A stretch of DNA of 64,000 bases from Epiperipatus broadwayi (GCA_028023455.1 JAQFVV010000284.1:508501-572500), one strand, 5' to 3'; counted from the stretch's first letter, positions 24,895 to 38,083 are shown. The notes: a model not told the origin generated them from the letters alone. Made by a program: numbers and translations.

Positions 24895-25690
24895 TAAATC
24901 ATGAGACAATGAAGTGAAGTACAAGTAGCAATTTGAATTACATTGAGCTAATATCCCATAGGATACCACCTCAATGGCATAAGAATACTCTCCTCCTTAT
25001 TATTTCAAATAAAAATAAATTCATAGCATTCTTACGACTTTAAAATAATAATCAATTAAATTATGATGCTAATAAATAAATCCTAATTTCTTTATTAGAA
25101 TAATATGACTATGTTAATCTCAGGTTCTTTAAACTAATTCAAATCATTTAAAAATTTATGTAGCCAAGTATGATAAGGGATTTTATATCACCCTCAATTA
25201 CACCTAACTAATAAATAATAATAATAATCTTCAATGTATAATTCAATCTTATGTATTTTTCCTTGTCATAGTAATTATCAATAATAATAATAAATAAATA
25301 AATAATATAGTATAATCTTTAGCTTTCATGTGGCATCTTAAATAAAATGCATGATATAATCTGATAATCTGAGAATATGTGGCAACGAATAATATTATAA
25401 TTCTATGCAATAAATTATATGATTAATTTATGACCATAGTGATTATAATGTAAGAATGAAATTTCTCAAATAAATCATATTATGAAATACTGTGATTTCT
25501 CAAATAAATAATCTTATTTGTATTGTGCAAATAATATATTTTGGTTCAATATAACTGGAAATCATGTGTGTGCAGTGTGAAAAATCAATGTAACACAAAA
25601 TTTATAAAAACAAGTTTAACAAAATTTTATTATAATATTATTAACAAAACATACTATGTACACTATTTACAATTAAAATCTTGGATCAAT
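24895..25690. repeat. Dispersed repeat, also present at 62.6-63.4 kb
   Basis: Shares an ordered series of blocks with 62620-63430 in the same orientation: AATATCCCATAGGATAC-ACCTCAATGGCATAAGAA, then TCTCAGGTTC, AAGGGATTTTATATCA, and a final CACTATTTACA block. Spacing is similar and divergence is considerable. No protein was recognised. It probably belongs to an old retroelement. Confidence 0.7.
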
Positions 25691-28600
25691 TACATACTTC
25701 TTCATATTAAATAAAAATAAAATAATAAAATCTAAAAGTACCTAAGCCTTCACTCTGACTTAGAACTTTTTATATTTCTTTACAACAATCATAATAATAT
25801 TACTAAGAATATTCATGGATACAATTATAGCTTAAAATATATTGTCTTCCAATAGAATTATATTATAATATGTTTTACATAAGCATACACAAATTATGAA
25901 AACATAAACATAAACTACAGAAGTATCACTTATTTCAATATATGCCTATCGATTTATACTCAATTAATCAAATAATTTTTATTATGATAGTGCTGACATT
26001 ATCAAAAAAAAAAATTTCTTTCTGTTCATTAATAAATAAGTGGACTTAAATAAAATAATATGATTAACATAATGTATACCTCTTGCTTGGAATTATTTTA
26101 ATATAAAATTCTATGTGTATATTTCTGCGTATTCTAAACATAAAAATCATATTTCTAAATATAAGTAATTGTTCTATTTTCTGTTGTTTTTCTGGATGTA
26201 TCATTCATTAAAAATATGCATTACATGTATAATAGAAATATTCAAAAATTATTCAAAAAGTCTCGTGAATGATTTTATTATCACATACATTTAAAAAAAA
26301 AAATAATTTAATAAAATACAGAAATATTTATGTTTCTTTATTCTCCATATTTAAGTCTATTTTCAATTTCATTTGTATTTTGATTTCAACACAAATCAAA
26401 GCAACATATTTCTAAAAAATAATAAATAAAATTCAAGTATAAACTCAACAATCTAGAACTATTCAACAAGAAAATGTTATTTCACTCTCAAAATTCAACA
26501 ATAGAAATAAAAATGATTTTGTATCAATACATTAAATTAATAGTTCAAACATTTTTAAAATAATAGGGTTCCTTTACTAAAGAATCATATAAATTATATT
26601 TATCGCTGAATCATATTACATTTGTAACATATTTTTAAATAATAATGATAAGTCCTACGTGTGTTGAATGCACTCACACTTACCCATTCATTCATATAAT
26701 CATATAAAATACTCTAAGCAATCTAAATAAAATAAAATAAATACATCATAAAAAAAATTAATATTTTATAAATTTTACCCATAGTGACATTTTAGTTGGT
26801 CACTTTTAGACATTTTCTGGTCCACTTTTTATAAAATATTACATAATATGAGCATTTATTCAGCAAACTATCATATTCAAAAATATATATAAAAAAACTT
26901 TACAAAAAATTAAATGTTTTTTATAATAATTATACTATGTTGGTAGATATTTTTGTATGTAATTTCCTGCCTACAATAATATAAAAATTAATATTATTAT
27001 TAGTACATAAAATAATTAAATCTTCAAACCATTATAAAATAATTTGAAAAAAAAAAATTCTTTTTTCTGATATTTCCATTATAAGTCCTAATAAAGGCTC
27101 ACTCCCTCAATGCATGTTGCTATGACAACCATTATCTTAACTCTTGAGAACAAAACTTTTCTCCCATGCTGTGATGCATGATCAATTGATTTAAAAAAAA
27201 TGATGAAAACAACAAAATGAAAATAACTCACTTTTGAAATCTGGATTCATCTAAAAAATAATCATTAATCTTTGCTTGAAAATTTATAAAAATTATAGTC
27301 CTTGGTCTATATCTTTCAGAATAATGATTATTAAAGATGATATTAATTTATAAAGTTAAAAATAACCCTCCAAAGTTTTTTCCGTTCTATAGGATCCTGT
27401 ATTGGGCTTCTGATGCATCTATTACAGCTATATTAGTTCAGGCATACTTATAGGTAAATTGTGCAATTTTATGCCATGGAAACTGGCATTTAATCATTTA
27501 ATAAAGTTAGCATAAAGTTATTTTGTCAGGATAATTTTAATTATGCAGGGATTTTTGTTCTCCAAAAAATAATTTCCAATATTGTTTTTTTTTTAAATAT
27601 TATTAAATAAATGCATATTGACAACTTGTCTCAGAAAATATATTTGCAGCAATATTAATCTTCATTTCTCCATCATTTTTAATAAAAGTTCAGAATAAAT
27701 TCTTAAAAGAATATTTTCCTTAAAACATTTACTGCAACTCTTTTTTAAAAAAAAAATATATTTTTCAAAATATTGAGAATTAAAGTCTTTACCATATTGC
27801 TTTGTTTTTTAAATAAGGTTATCTTTTTTTACAATAAAATTCATTTACATTTAATTTCCAGCAAACTTTTCCATCTAATTCTCTCAATAATGTCCGAGAT
27901 ATTAATATAACTAATATTATATTTCTCTGAATTATTAGTTTTAGAAATATATTTTCACTTAATATATATATATATATACATCCATTCTTACTTTTCCCAG
28001 ATATACAATTACTTTTGGTATGAATTACATAGTTACCATTACACTAAATTAAGTTTCAATAAAAACACTTGATATGGAATTTTGGTTGCTTTAATAGTGC
28101 ATAACTTTAACTTGATAAACTTATAATTTTTTAAACTCTCTTCTAGAATAACTCCAATTAATAAATTGTACAATACTTTAATATTTTAAGAATAATAAAT
28201 TATAAAGAGAGCACAGAATTGACATTTAAAGCACAAACAATTGATAAAAAAATATATTATTAAACCATAAGTTTATAAAAGCACACAGAAACAGGTGAGC
28301 ATCTGCTTTTATACCAAAATAAATTAATGATTTGATTGGCTATTTAGATCTTCATTGATGATCTAATTTACATATTATTTAAGATTTCACAATTAAAATT
28401 AAAAATAAAATCATGACTCACCAACCAATTATTAAATATTACATTATTTAATTCTAAACTAATTATATATTTTATTTAAACCAACTAAACATTTTAAAAT
28501 AGCATTTTAAAAATAATATTTTATTATTTTATTCCGCATTTATTTTTAATGTATTTATTTTTTAAAATCTAATTTTGATAACTAATTTGGTTTTTTAAAA

Positions 28601-30009
28601 ACCTTATAAATATTTTACAACAGCTAATTTTTTTATCTTGTCTGGTGACCAACAAATATTTTCAATTCTATAGTACAATTCTAAAGTAATTTTGAAACTT
28701 TATTAGCAAAACTTGTAAGCACACAAGTATGAATATTATGTCACATGACTTACCCAGACAGAATATATCAATTTTTATTGTCTACTAACAAAATAAATGT
28801 TTAATTGTAAAAATATTATATTAAAGAATAATAATATAATTTTGAATAATAATTTTGATACTATAAAATTAAATACCTTTATCCCCACAAAATATTACAC
28901 TTTTAAATAAAAAAATTTATAATACAACTATTAAGTATATTTTTTATCTCATAATACACTAGTTTATTTAATTTTAAGTTATTACTTTTAAAATTTAGCT
29001 TTAAAATATTAGAAGATTTATTAATGTACTATTTTAATTTATGGTCAGTTTTCCCAACCATACAAAATTACACTATTTAGCTTTATTTGACTATTTTTAA
29101 TATATTAGTATAGTTTTATGCATTTAATAATCTTTTTTTTACTTTAACAAAACTTTTAAACACATTATCAGCATTACACAGTAATCATACCAATTAAAAT
29201 ATATCTTCAATTTAAATTTTTTTTAGAAAATTGACTAAATAAATTCATTTGGACCTAAACAAATTTTATTAATAACATAAAAATTGAAATTTTATTCACA
29301 TAGCAAAACATATGCTTATATGCATCCCGTATGCATCTCTAGTCTTCCAATAACTAAATTTACTAACCCATGACCCTGGTAGATATGCATTGAGACACTC
29401 CCTATTTATAAAGTTAACAAGATTGGCTAAAATATAAAAATATAGAATAAAAGAAAAATATTTCTTCATCATAATGATCATGAAGCTAACTATTTACAAG
29501 ATTTTATTACAATATGTCCAATATCTCCATGATCCAATTTCTGCTAGAGAGATCTTTGGAACCTTCTAACCATGTACAAGTTTCTACTGGCGCTGGAAAA
29601 GAGACATTCACACAAGAGCATATGATGTAAATTTTATCTTGTCCTAGTGATTGCAAATTAATATGGAAGAGTATCAAAAATTCTTCCCTCCAAACCATAT
29701 TATATGAAGTTGATGATGATAATCATAAAATCAAGTTACTATGATGGGAACCAACCTAAATTTTATTTGCAAACACAAAAAATATTTATTTTGTAGCTCA
29801 ATAAACCTTCATTCCTACATGACATTGCTTTTTATGGAATGGACTCTCCCACTTGTAAACATGCTAAAACAACTTCCAAGTGTTAGAATAATGAAAGTAA
29901 AAATTTACAAACATATAAAGTAAAAAAATATATATATATATATAACATGATAAATTTGATATTGTTCAAGTTCTCCTGTTTAATGTTTATAATTTAGACA
30001 TTAGTGTCT

Positions 30010-30270
30010 TTTATGGATACAGTCTATTCTGATGACTCCTCCATGATTTTACAGATTCTCTGGTAATGCTTGGGCAAGGTTGTTTCCATTTCAGATGTCA
30101 TTGGCCTTCAAGCTCTACTTGGACACTTCTGATTAGGCATTAAATGATTATCTAGGCATTATTTATAAAAGTGAGTTACAGCATCATGCTCTCTGACATT
30201 TAAAAGAGCACCCCAGCCCTATGGAACATTTGTCTTGCCAATATATTGTCTCTTAATTAAAAAATGATTG
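30010..30270 (-). pseudogene. Possible GIY-YIG endonuclease remnant of a PLE
   Basis: On the minus strand from about 30247, one frame reads QYIGKTNVP, stop, GWGALLNVREHDAVTHFYK, stop, and continues with few further stops to MTSEMETTLPKHYQRI. YIGKT followed by R-x-x-H at the usual distance is the GIY-YIG signature of Penelope-like elements. Three stops lie in about 75 codons and the upstream GVY part is not clear. The match is short, so an unrelated repeat is possible. Confidence 0.35.
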
Positions 30271-30794
30271 AAATTTACTTCGGCTTATGATTGGTATTGA
30301 GTGAATTCACATAAAAGTTTTATTTCATCACTTATTAGTATGTGCTGGCTATATAATGTTCTTATTTTTTTTGATTGCACAGTTTTCTGTCTTTGATTGG
30401 CACTATAGAATTAATTTAATCCTGTAATTATGCTGCTAAAGTTTTTTTTACCATTTCAGACATTGATAACAATCTGTTTCAATTTTCAGTGCTTCAAAAT
30501 CCTATGCAGAATATATAATATCTTCAAATACATTGTCCATTTTATTAATGTTTGATATTAAGATATTTGCAGTTTGCCATTGTTATAATGCTTGATAAAA
30601 TGTAAAAGAGAACGGAAATGACTTCGATTTGATTTTATACTCGACCATGTTTTTGTTGTTTACCAAACTTGCATTTTTGACTTCATTTGTTATCATTGTA
30701 AATGCCTATTGTTGCATGAATTATTAGTTGCTGATGTTATATAACAAGATTATGTAATAAATTTTCATAATAAAATTCCATTCTCTCTTTCCAA

Positions 30795-30875
30795 CACTTG
30801 GTTGTTTAGATAGGGACTTGAACCCAGATTATCACTACATCAACTACATTACTATGTGCTATCATGACATCTACA
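30795..30875 (-). mobile_element. tRNA-derived SINE head (degenerate)
   Basis: The minus strand has a perfect B box, GGGTTCAAGTCCC (30813-30825), and a weak A box (TAGCACATAG) about 35 bases upstream, which is tRNA-like spacing. Flanking sequence does not fold into an acceptor stem and no poly(A) tail is clear. Confidence 0.45.
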
Positions 30876-31151
30876 TATCAACAAACAAGTCATAATTGAT
30901 ATATATATAAAAGAGATTTCTAAGATTAAGTTTTTCATTATCATTAAAAAGGAGCATATATTTTATTTCAACATTATCTTGGTTCAGTGCTTATTAAACA
31001 AACTTCAAATGTGTGTGTATTTATATGCATGTTTGCACATAAAATTAAATATCAGGTATTTAGCCTATTATTTCAGCTTATGACTTTTTATGGGTTCAGT
31101 TTACTACTTTGGACATATAAGGGTGATTTTGAAATGGATTGTAAGCTACCT

Positions 31152-31173
31152 TTACAATATATATATATTGTAA
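31152..31173. repeat. Perfect 22-bp palindrome at the element border
   Basis: TTACA, an AT run and TGTAA form an exact palindrome. The right half is the start of the 31.2-kb LTR-like element. The left half resembles the end of another LTR of the same type (compare CGTTACA at 43365-43371), so two insertions may have met in one (TA)n tract. Confidence 0.7.
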
Positions 31174-33182
31174 TGGGAGAAAGCTTTAAGATTCGCATAT
31201 ACTGACCACTAGGGCGCCACTAGTCTGAAAATCGGAACTAGACATTTATTTAAGGGTGGACAGGATATGCGAACCAAAATACGCCAAACTAAACTCAGGG
31301 AGGAACAAGATATCTTAAATATTGTTTAGACAGTTGAGAAATCAAGGCACAAAGACAAACATCAGCCATATTAAGTTTAAATAAATTTTAAACTTTTATT
31401 TAAGAGCAAAATAACTTGTAAGAAAAAGTTTACATGAAAATCAATAGGGTTATCTCAGGCGTGTACTAGAAAGATTAAACACATTGCTCTGGTAGACTTA
31501 CTGACTCTCTAATAACGAATTCTACAGGGAGGAAGCAATTACATTTGGCAGAAGATTCATCAAAACATTGGTTTTCACTTTCAGATACTTAGACAATACA
31601 TTTCCAAAACAAATCAACGAAACCAGCGCCGGCGAGCTTTCCAAGGTCAGCAAAATGTGATGGCCCCCGAATGTCATCTGTCGGTAGAAGCTGCACCTTT
31701 TATTACGTTTAAAATAAAGATGATTGACTTGCCTCAAGAACAACTGCCAAATATGATTGAAAATGAAAAGAAAACAAACAATTAAGACTGGCGAATCCCC
31801 AACCAAATGATTGGCGAAAACTAATCTAAAAATTAAAGATCTCAATAGGATACAAATAAATCATTAGAAAATCAGTTACATCTGCCCCAGCATTTAAAGA
31901 AAATGAATTACCAATAATTATAATTAAAAAATAAATTTATGACACAAGTTGTGAGTACACGCTCTGATAAATTTTCAGCTATACAAGTAAATACAAAATA
32001 CATCTATTGGAGAGTGCACATGAGTATGAAAATATGAAAGCTATAAATGCTTTAGCAGTGAAAGTTTCTCTCACCTGTAATTTACAAAAGGGATAAATAT
32101 TGTCTTCTTGCTGGCGATTTATAAAATTACAAAGCAAAAACAATTATAGTTTTCACTTTCAGAGAGATAAGAAATGAAGACTATGAAAACAAAGTCACCA
32201 GCCAAAAGATTTGGGTGGTTTGCAAAAGCGCAAACACAGTATTTAAAATTAATTCAGGCTACTAAAATAATTACAGGTAAGCATTCAAAATATACGCGAC
32301 TGCCAAGCATTTAATAAAGAAGGCATAAAATAGAAAAACTCACACGTCACTCTCTAATAAGCAACAACTGAAAGCAAACTTGGAATCTTAAAAGTAAGAT
32401 TCCAAGACACACGGCAAAGTACAATAAAAGAGAATAAATATAGCTAATCAATATGAAGTTAAATATTAATTTATTGAAACAGTAAGGTCTGCTTTGCAGA
32501 TCTTCGTTTCACCTTTTCTCACCTACTTCCTACCCTCATACCTTAGTTTGAACCCCAGTCTATCGTAGTGTGTCTGCAATACACTTATATACCAAAAATC
32601 CCACCTAATTTTAAACCATGAGCACAATGCTCATATGATATATATAACTTATTCCCAAATAAAATAAAATATTATGAATTATGTATTTGTTCACATAATT
32701 TACATTTATTAAAAAGTAAGTTATATAAGTCGTAATTGCGCACACACTATGATATCCATTTTAAAACATATCAAAATTATAAATTGTTAGTTATTTTGTT
32801 TGGATCTAATATATTTTGATTTAAAATAAAATTCATTTAGTAAATATTCGTTTAGTAGATAGATTCAAATATTACAATTTAAAATAAAATAATTTTTGTT
32901 TTATTTAATAAAAATCATCCCAAATATTTCTGTTAAAATAAATGAGGGACAATAGTTTAATTATATAAGTTTATCTAAAAACAGCAGCTGTCCAATTAAG
33001 TTTTCTTTAATTAGTAGCAGTAATTTTAATTAAATCTAGTTTGTAATTCGAATGTCGAAGGGGAAGTTAACAAAAGAAATTAATTAATGTTGAATTCCTT
33101 TAGACATTCGGATAGATTTAATTACAGCAGATAAGTCCAATAATTTTGTACGCTCCAGGACAAATCTATTGTTAAATTTTAC

Positions 33183-33192
33183 TATAAAAAGG
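33183..33192 (+). promoter_or_regulatory. TATA box of the 31.2-kb LTR-like element
   Basis: TATAAAAAGG lies about 160 bases upstream of a short open frame that starts at 33344. The same TATAAAAAG string is found in both LTRs of the element at 38.1-43.4 kb, which supports a shared LTR promoter. Confidence 0.5.
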
Positions 33193-33343
33193 ATGTTTTT
33201 CTTTTGTTCTCCATTCTAAGCTTCTAAAGAATTCGGAGTTGTAAAAAGGTTTCTGAGTTATTCTAAGCTTCTAAAGAATTCTGAGTTGTTCTAAAATTCT
33301 AATAATTTGCTAACCTTGACATGTCCGAGTAGAGGCGTTTACG

Positions 33344-33439
33344 ATGGCTATGTCCCCTCGGAATAGCCAGCCGCTGCTCCATACCATCAGAAATTATCCC
33401 ACGGATCCCGGAACTGCTGCTGCCGCTGCCAAAATATGA
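33344..33439 (+). other. Short open frame (31 codons) in the LTR leader
   Basis: It starts MAMSPRNSQPLL and ends with a run of alanines before TGA. It is the most codon-like stretch in the element but matches no family I know. About 60 bases downstream is AGAG|GTAACC, a plausible splice donor. It may be a leader peptide or chance. Confidence 0.2.
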
Positions 33440-35780
33440 ACATTCCAGATTTTGCTGCTGAATTATAAAATCTGCCGAACATCTACTTGCAAATGCTTCT
33501 CCAGAGGTAACCTAAATTAACCCAAGAGCTCTTGTGATCACTAACTAACATGCTATAGCTATTTAACATTGTTTTCTTATATTTCACAACTTCATTATGT
33601 ATTTCTTTCATGTATTTAAATATACTCAACATTTTGCTCTATCCTTGGGTTAATATTTTCTATTTATAAAGCTTTCTTATAAAGCTTTCTTTTATTTTAT
33701 TATGCCGCTATTAAGGCATATTTTAAATTTATAATTTTCCAATTTTATTATCTTGCAAATCACTCGTTTGAGGGCGATTCTTTTCTTTAATGTAACATAA
33801 TCACATAGTTTAAAATCTACATGTTATTGATTTTAATCTAATATAAGAGTATGTGCAAAGTCAATGATTAAATGTGTCCCCAAATGCATGATTGCGTATA
33901 TAAATCTATACTTACTTTTCAAACCCGCAAGCATGCATTTTCCTATTTTAATTACCGTGTTCTACTTTCATTATAAAGTTCATCATTGACGTCGAGAATG
34001 TGCGGACCCTCTTAAATGAATTTCGGGGAATTTGATTGGGCATTTCTCTTAATCCAAGTAAAACCCATTTAGTATGTTTTTATATACACTAGTCTCATAT
34101 TGCTGGTACATGAATTGGTTGTTGAGACCGCTTTGTTTTATTTTTCCAAGGATTCTTTACACGGCAAAGTCCATTCTTTTCGCTTATTGCAAGTTTCCAG
34201 GCAGAGGGTGTTCACCAATGACACCCCTGGGAATTAAACGCAATCGTCACACAGTCGCTAAGTTTCGGCTGTTCGTCAAAATACTTTCCTATGGGTTAGC
34301 GGCGAGATGCCCTCCGTAATTATTCTGGATCTTCAATATTGTTTCATTTTATATTTATTTTACAAAGCATCCGTGACTTAAACGAGTCACACCCTCCAAC
34401 TTTATAAATTCACTATCAGCAATACTGACCTCCCAATACAAATCTATTATTATTATTCTCAAATAAATGCTTTGATCCCATTCCCACGTTTCCTTAGTAA
34501 GCTTTAGTCCGTACTATTCTCGAAATCAATAAATATTTTAGAACATTTAATTTCAAATATTGTTTTAAACTTGTCTATTTACTCAAAGCACCTCGCACAT
34601 GTTCCTATCTTGTCAAGCACATTATCGTAATGCTATTAGCCCGAGGAATAGAATATATCACTCTGTTTTAAAACCTTTTGTCATTACTGAAATATAAATG
34701 CCAACAATTATTTAATACGCGTCCCTGTCTCATATAAGCAGACAGTGGCATTATATATTTATATAAATAAATTGTGTGAAATTATTTAAAACTAAATTTT
34801 ATCTATTATTTTATTTGATTCCTATCACTGTCTCGGTCTATATATATTTTCTGCATTTCTTTTATAAATCCATAGACATTAATTAGCCACCCAAACTTAT
34901 CTTAGTATAGAGTCTTTTGTTTCTCCCTGACCACCAGGCACCGGTAAAAGGTTATACTAGTTGTAGCATCAGATGCGTTATCATGCAGGTGGCGCTGTGA
35001 AATTTGGACTTTAGATTCGAACTTAGTATATCTAGAAGGCAACCCCTCCTAGAATGTTCAGTTTAGTGTCTGGGGTTTGAATTATGCAGTGTGTTAGCGA
35101 GATAGACGATTCTGACCGTTACATTATGAATACAGATTTATAATTAGATTGAGCAGAGATTTAATGAAAAGAAATTTACCCTGGAAAGAATAAAAGAAAA
35201 TTTTATCTTACGATAAAGCCCAGTTCGCATAGAGTGTGCATGTATGTCTTTAGTCCATTTTCAGGTCCTTTGACAGTGGCATGGTAGAGGCAGTGTTTAT
35301 TTTAGAGGCTCATGGCATGACTGAAGGAGAGCTGGCAGGCGTGGGTCCATCCTTTGTTTAAATTAGCAAGACATTCTAATGATGGCAAAACTCATGTAGA
35401 TTTTGACATCTGGCATAGTAATGAAGTTTATCGATAATGGTTTAAGTTTTTAGCAGGAATTAAATGTCCGAACTGCTATCCAAAATGGTGTGACTCTCAG
35501 CAGGTGATAATCCAAGTGTGTATCCTCATACTGAATCTCCTCTATCTAAAAATTGGCAGGCTATCCTCTCCTCACTACATTTCCCGTGAAAAACTTTCAT
35601 TAGTCTCTAATTCTATATCTCAGGCAGGGAAAATATTAATTTTCCATTCAATCTAATTTAAGAATTCCACCCAGGGATTATTGAAACAAAAACAACAACA
35701 CAATTAAACCTCCACTTTTTTAGAATTAACTTTAAAAATATGACTAAAATAAAAGCAACAGGAATATATAATTAGCAAGA

Positions 35781-35816
35781 TTGCCTGTTTTTAATCAAAT
35801 TGATTAAAACAGGCAA
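35781..35816. repeat. 36-base near-perfect palindrome
   Basis: TTGCCTGTTTTTAATCA faces TGATTAAAACAGGCAA with a 3-base centre and one extra T. The string TTGCCTGTTTTAAT recurs directly at 36335-36348, just after the hammerhead-bearing repeat, so the two sites may mark the ends of one element. Confidence 0.8.
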
Positions 35817-35820
35817 AGAA

Positions 35821-35893
35821 AGTAAACTGTTTTAAAATCAATTTTATAAACTAAGTAGTGGAAGTAAACTATTTTAAAATCAATTTTATAAAC
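35821..35893. repeat. Tandem duplication, 31-mer at a 42-base period
   Basis: AGTAAACT-TTTTAAAATCAATTTTATAAAC occurs at 35821-35851 and 35863-35893 with one mismatch. Confidence 0.9.
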
Positions 35894-36119
35894 ATGAAAA
35901 TGATCAAAATAAATATAAACGCGTATGTGTTTTAAATAATAATAAAAATTTTAACATTAGATAAGATTTAACAAACATTAAGTTTCTAATTTTGGCAGTA
36001 AAATCCTTGAAACGGAGATCAATCTGGTTCAATATATATATATGACTATATAAGCTATTGGACATAGAATGAAACTATTATTGTGATTTCAATTTTATTC
36101 TCATAGTTTTGTAGTTAAG

Positions 36120-36348
36120 TAGAGATAAAAGATGGTGCTGAGAGTTGCATTAGATCCTAAAATCTAGGTGCAGTGCTCTCAGGTCCAAAGCTCCTCACTG
36201 ATGAAGGCCACAAGCCAGAAACTAGTCTGGAGATATTGGATTAGTAGGCACTAGATAGGGATTTTTTGCACAAGCCTTCTGGAATCCATTGATTACTCTG
36301 GTTGGCACTAAGTGGCACTACTGTATGGGTAGTTTTGCCTGTTTTAAT
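36120..36348 (+). repeat. Repeat unit carrying the 36.2-kb hammerhead
   Basis: A base-balanced segment starts near AGTAGAGATAAAAGATGG, contains an inverted GCTGAGAG...CTCTCAG pair just upstream of the ribozyme, and ends near TTGCCTGTTTTAATGACA. It is unlike the AT-rich flanks and non-coding, and is probably one monomer or half of a retrozyme- or PLE-type repeat. Confidence 0.5.
36184..36240 (+). ncRNA. Hammerhead ribozyme motif, type I, near-canonical core
   Basis: CTGATGA lies at 36198-36204. Stem II is GGC (36206-36208) paired with GCC (36214-36216), with a CACAA loop and an A-A mismatch at its base. GAA is at 36218-36220. Next comes the palindrome ACTAGT (36221-36226), which supplies the required A15.1-U16.1 pair, then C17 at 36227. 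Stem I pairs TCA (36195-36197) with TGG (36228-36230) by one G-U. More distally CTCC faces GGAG and TCCA (36184-36187) faces TGGA (36237-36240). All invariant core bases are present. The tiny stem III implies cleavage mainly in tandem or dimeric transcripts, as known for retrozymes and PLE hammerheads. No tandem partner is seen here. Confidence 0.65.
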
Positions 36349-38083
36349 GACATTAGTCATAGTGCAATAAACTTAATAAACAAAATGTTAAATTTAAAAT
36401 TAAATTGTTCTCTTAGACGTTTGCCATATGATCATTATAATTTCAGATATAAATAATGTTTCAGCAGATTAATTCTCAAATCTTAACAAATGAATAAGAA
36501 AATAAAAAAAAAATTAGTATTATTATTTAATAATGATATTTTTTGCCACATCTGTACTGGAAAATATGCAATATTTTCTATAACTTCTTTATATGTGATG
36601 TCTGGAATCAATGGATACCCTAGCATTAAGACACAAAACCAAAGTTTAAATTCAAAACAAAATATTTATTAACTTACTAGCAATAAATAATACAATATAA
36701 ACACAAATATCATAGCAATCCAATTAGTAAAAGAAACTAATGTAATAATAATTACAAAACATATTTATAATGGATCTACACTGGCTATGGATTATAAGGT
36801 CTTTCAGGGCTCACCTCAGCTTGGATCAAACCCTTGTCGCAACATCATATTCAGTAAACTGTTTTGACCTATGACACATTGCATTAAGACATCAGTTATT
36901 TTTTATCTGAAGCAGCACTTCATCAATACTAATACTTTAACAAATGTAATTATTATTAGAACAGTTAGCTTTTAGCTCTTATCAAATCAAATCAATGTTT
37001 CATTCATTCTACTAAGGAATTCACTTATCTTAAATTTTACTCTAATTTTGGTATATAAACTTATAATTAAATGTATGAGCTATTATTCTTCATCAACTTC
37101 TATTTTATTATTGTATAATAATTTAAGAATTTATATTCATGCACACATCTTTATATTGCATATTATGGTCGCGCATGACTTTCTCTACCATTGTCTTACC
37201 AGTCCTGCAGCGATTTGTTCAAGCATGGGCTGGATGTGATGCAGCTTGCTTATCTGGGTTCGAATTATTAACTTTAAATTTAAAATAATTATCAGTACGA
37301 TAACAAGCTGCAAGCTAAGCTCAGCTACATAATACATCAATTTCTGAAATATGTCTTACTTATAATTCCCTAAAGTGACTAACTAGACTTAACTACATAC
37401 ATGATGACCTAACAAAATGGTAAACAATATTTAATTCAATCCATGGTAATAATAATAATACTCTCATAATAGAAAATAAATCAATAAACATCTTGGTGAC
37501 AGCATATATCTAAGTGTGCTTTCTATCTGAGGCTGTAAGATATGTGAGGACCTTATTGCTGCACATATAAAAGAGGTATGCTTAATCACTACATACTACA
37601 ACTGTATAAAATATTTATCTCTTACAAAGAAAACTAACAATGGGGCTGGAAATATATCCTCGATCTCTGAGTACCTTCAAATTTAAATGTATCTAACTGT
37701 GAGTGAGCTATGCTCTATCCCAGCCTTTGAGGTGGCAAGAATTAAACTCACCTCAAACAAACAAAGGTCATTTTCACTCTCACTTAACCTAAACGTATCA
37801 TATTATTGATTCATGAGCCAATAAATATTAAAATAGTCTAATATGACTAAGGAACAAAATTTTTTATTTAAACCTTAACTCTATAGACCAAGAAATGGGC
37901 ATTATTAACTCTAAACACACACCTTAACTAATTCACTCTCTATGGCATAGCAATCAGATCCTTAAAATAGAGGTAAATTAAATAAACATAAAAATATCCA
38001 TTTTAAAACTATTGGCATAATAATATTTTGAAAACCTTTTCCATACTTCGCATTCTCACCAGCATTTCATTATATATATATAT

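Larger units (their letters stand above)
31169..35123 (+). mobile_element. Probable solo LTR (about 3.95 kb) of a large-LTR retrotransposon
   Basis: The block starts TGTAATGGG right after a (TA)n tract and ends CTGACCGTTACA. It is clearly less AT-rich than its flanks. Its last 150 bases carry TGGCGC-T-GT and TTAGATTCGA in the order seen at the 3' ends of the 2-kb LTRs at 38.1-43.4 kb. Its middle has a TATA box (33183) followed by a CAAATGCT-CTCCAG segment and a GT donor-like site. This matches the layout after the TATA box of the 38.1-kb LTR. No gag-pol coding was found. It could also be an LTR element with an unrecognised interior, and a clean target-site duplication is not visible on the right. 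Confidence 0.5.

Noticed and set aside
27390-27450. Peptide ASDASITAILVQAY resembling the start of a gypsy RNase H domain
   Set aside because: Only about 15 residues match and no flanking RT or RNase H sequence is found in any frame.
30025-30060. CTGATGACTCC on the plus strand, possible hammerhead
   Set aside because: No stem II partner and no GAAA within the required distance.
31522-31845. 107-codon minus-strand open frame in the 31.2-kb element
   Set aside because: No gag, pol or other motif, and the related LTR at 38.1 kb has no corresponding frame. Probably chance in a less AT-rich segment.
37190-37265. GGGTTCGAAT after a short stem-like region, possible tRNA B box
   Set aside because: The last bases of the B box do not match, no A box is found and the arms do not pair.
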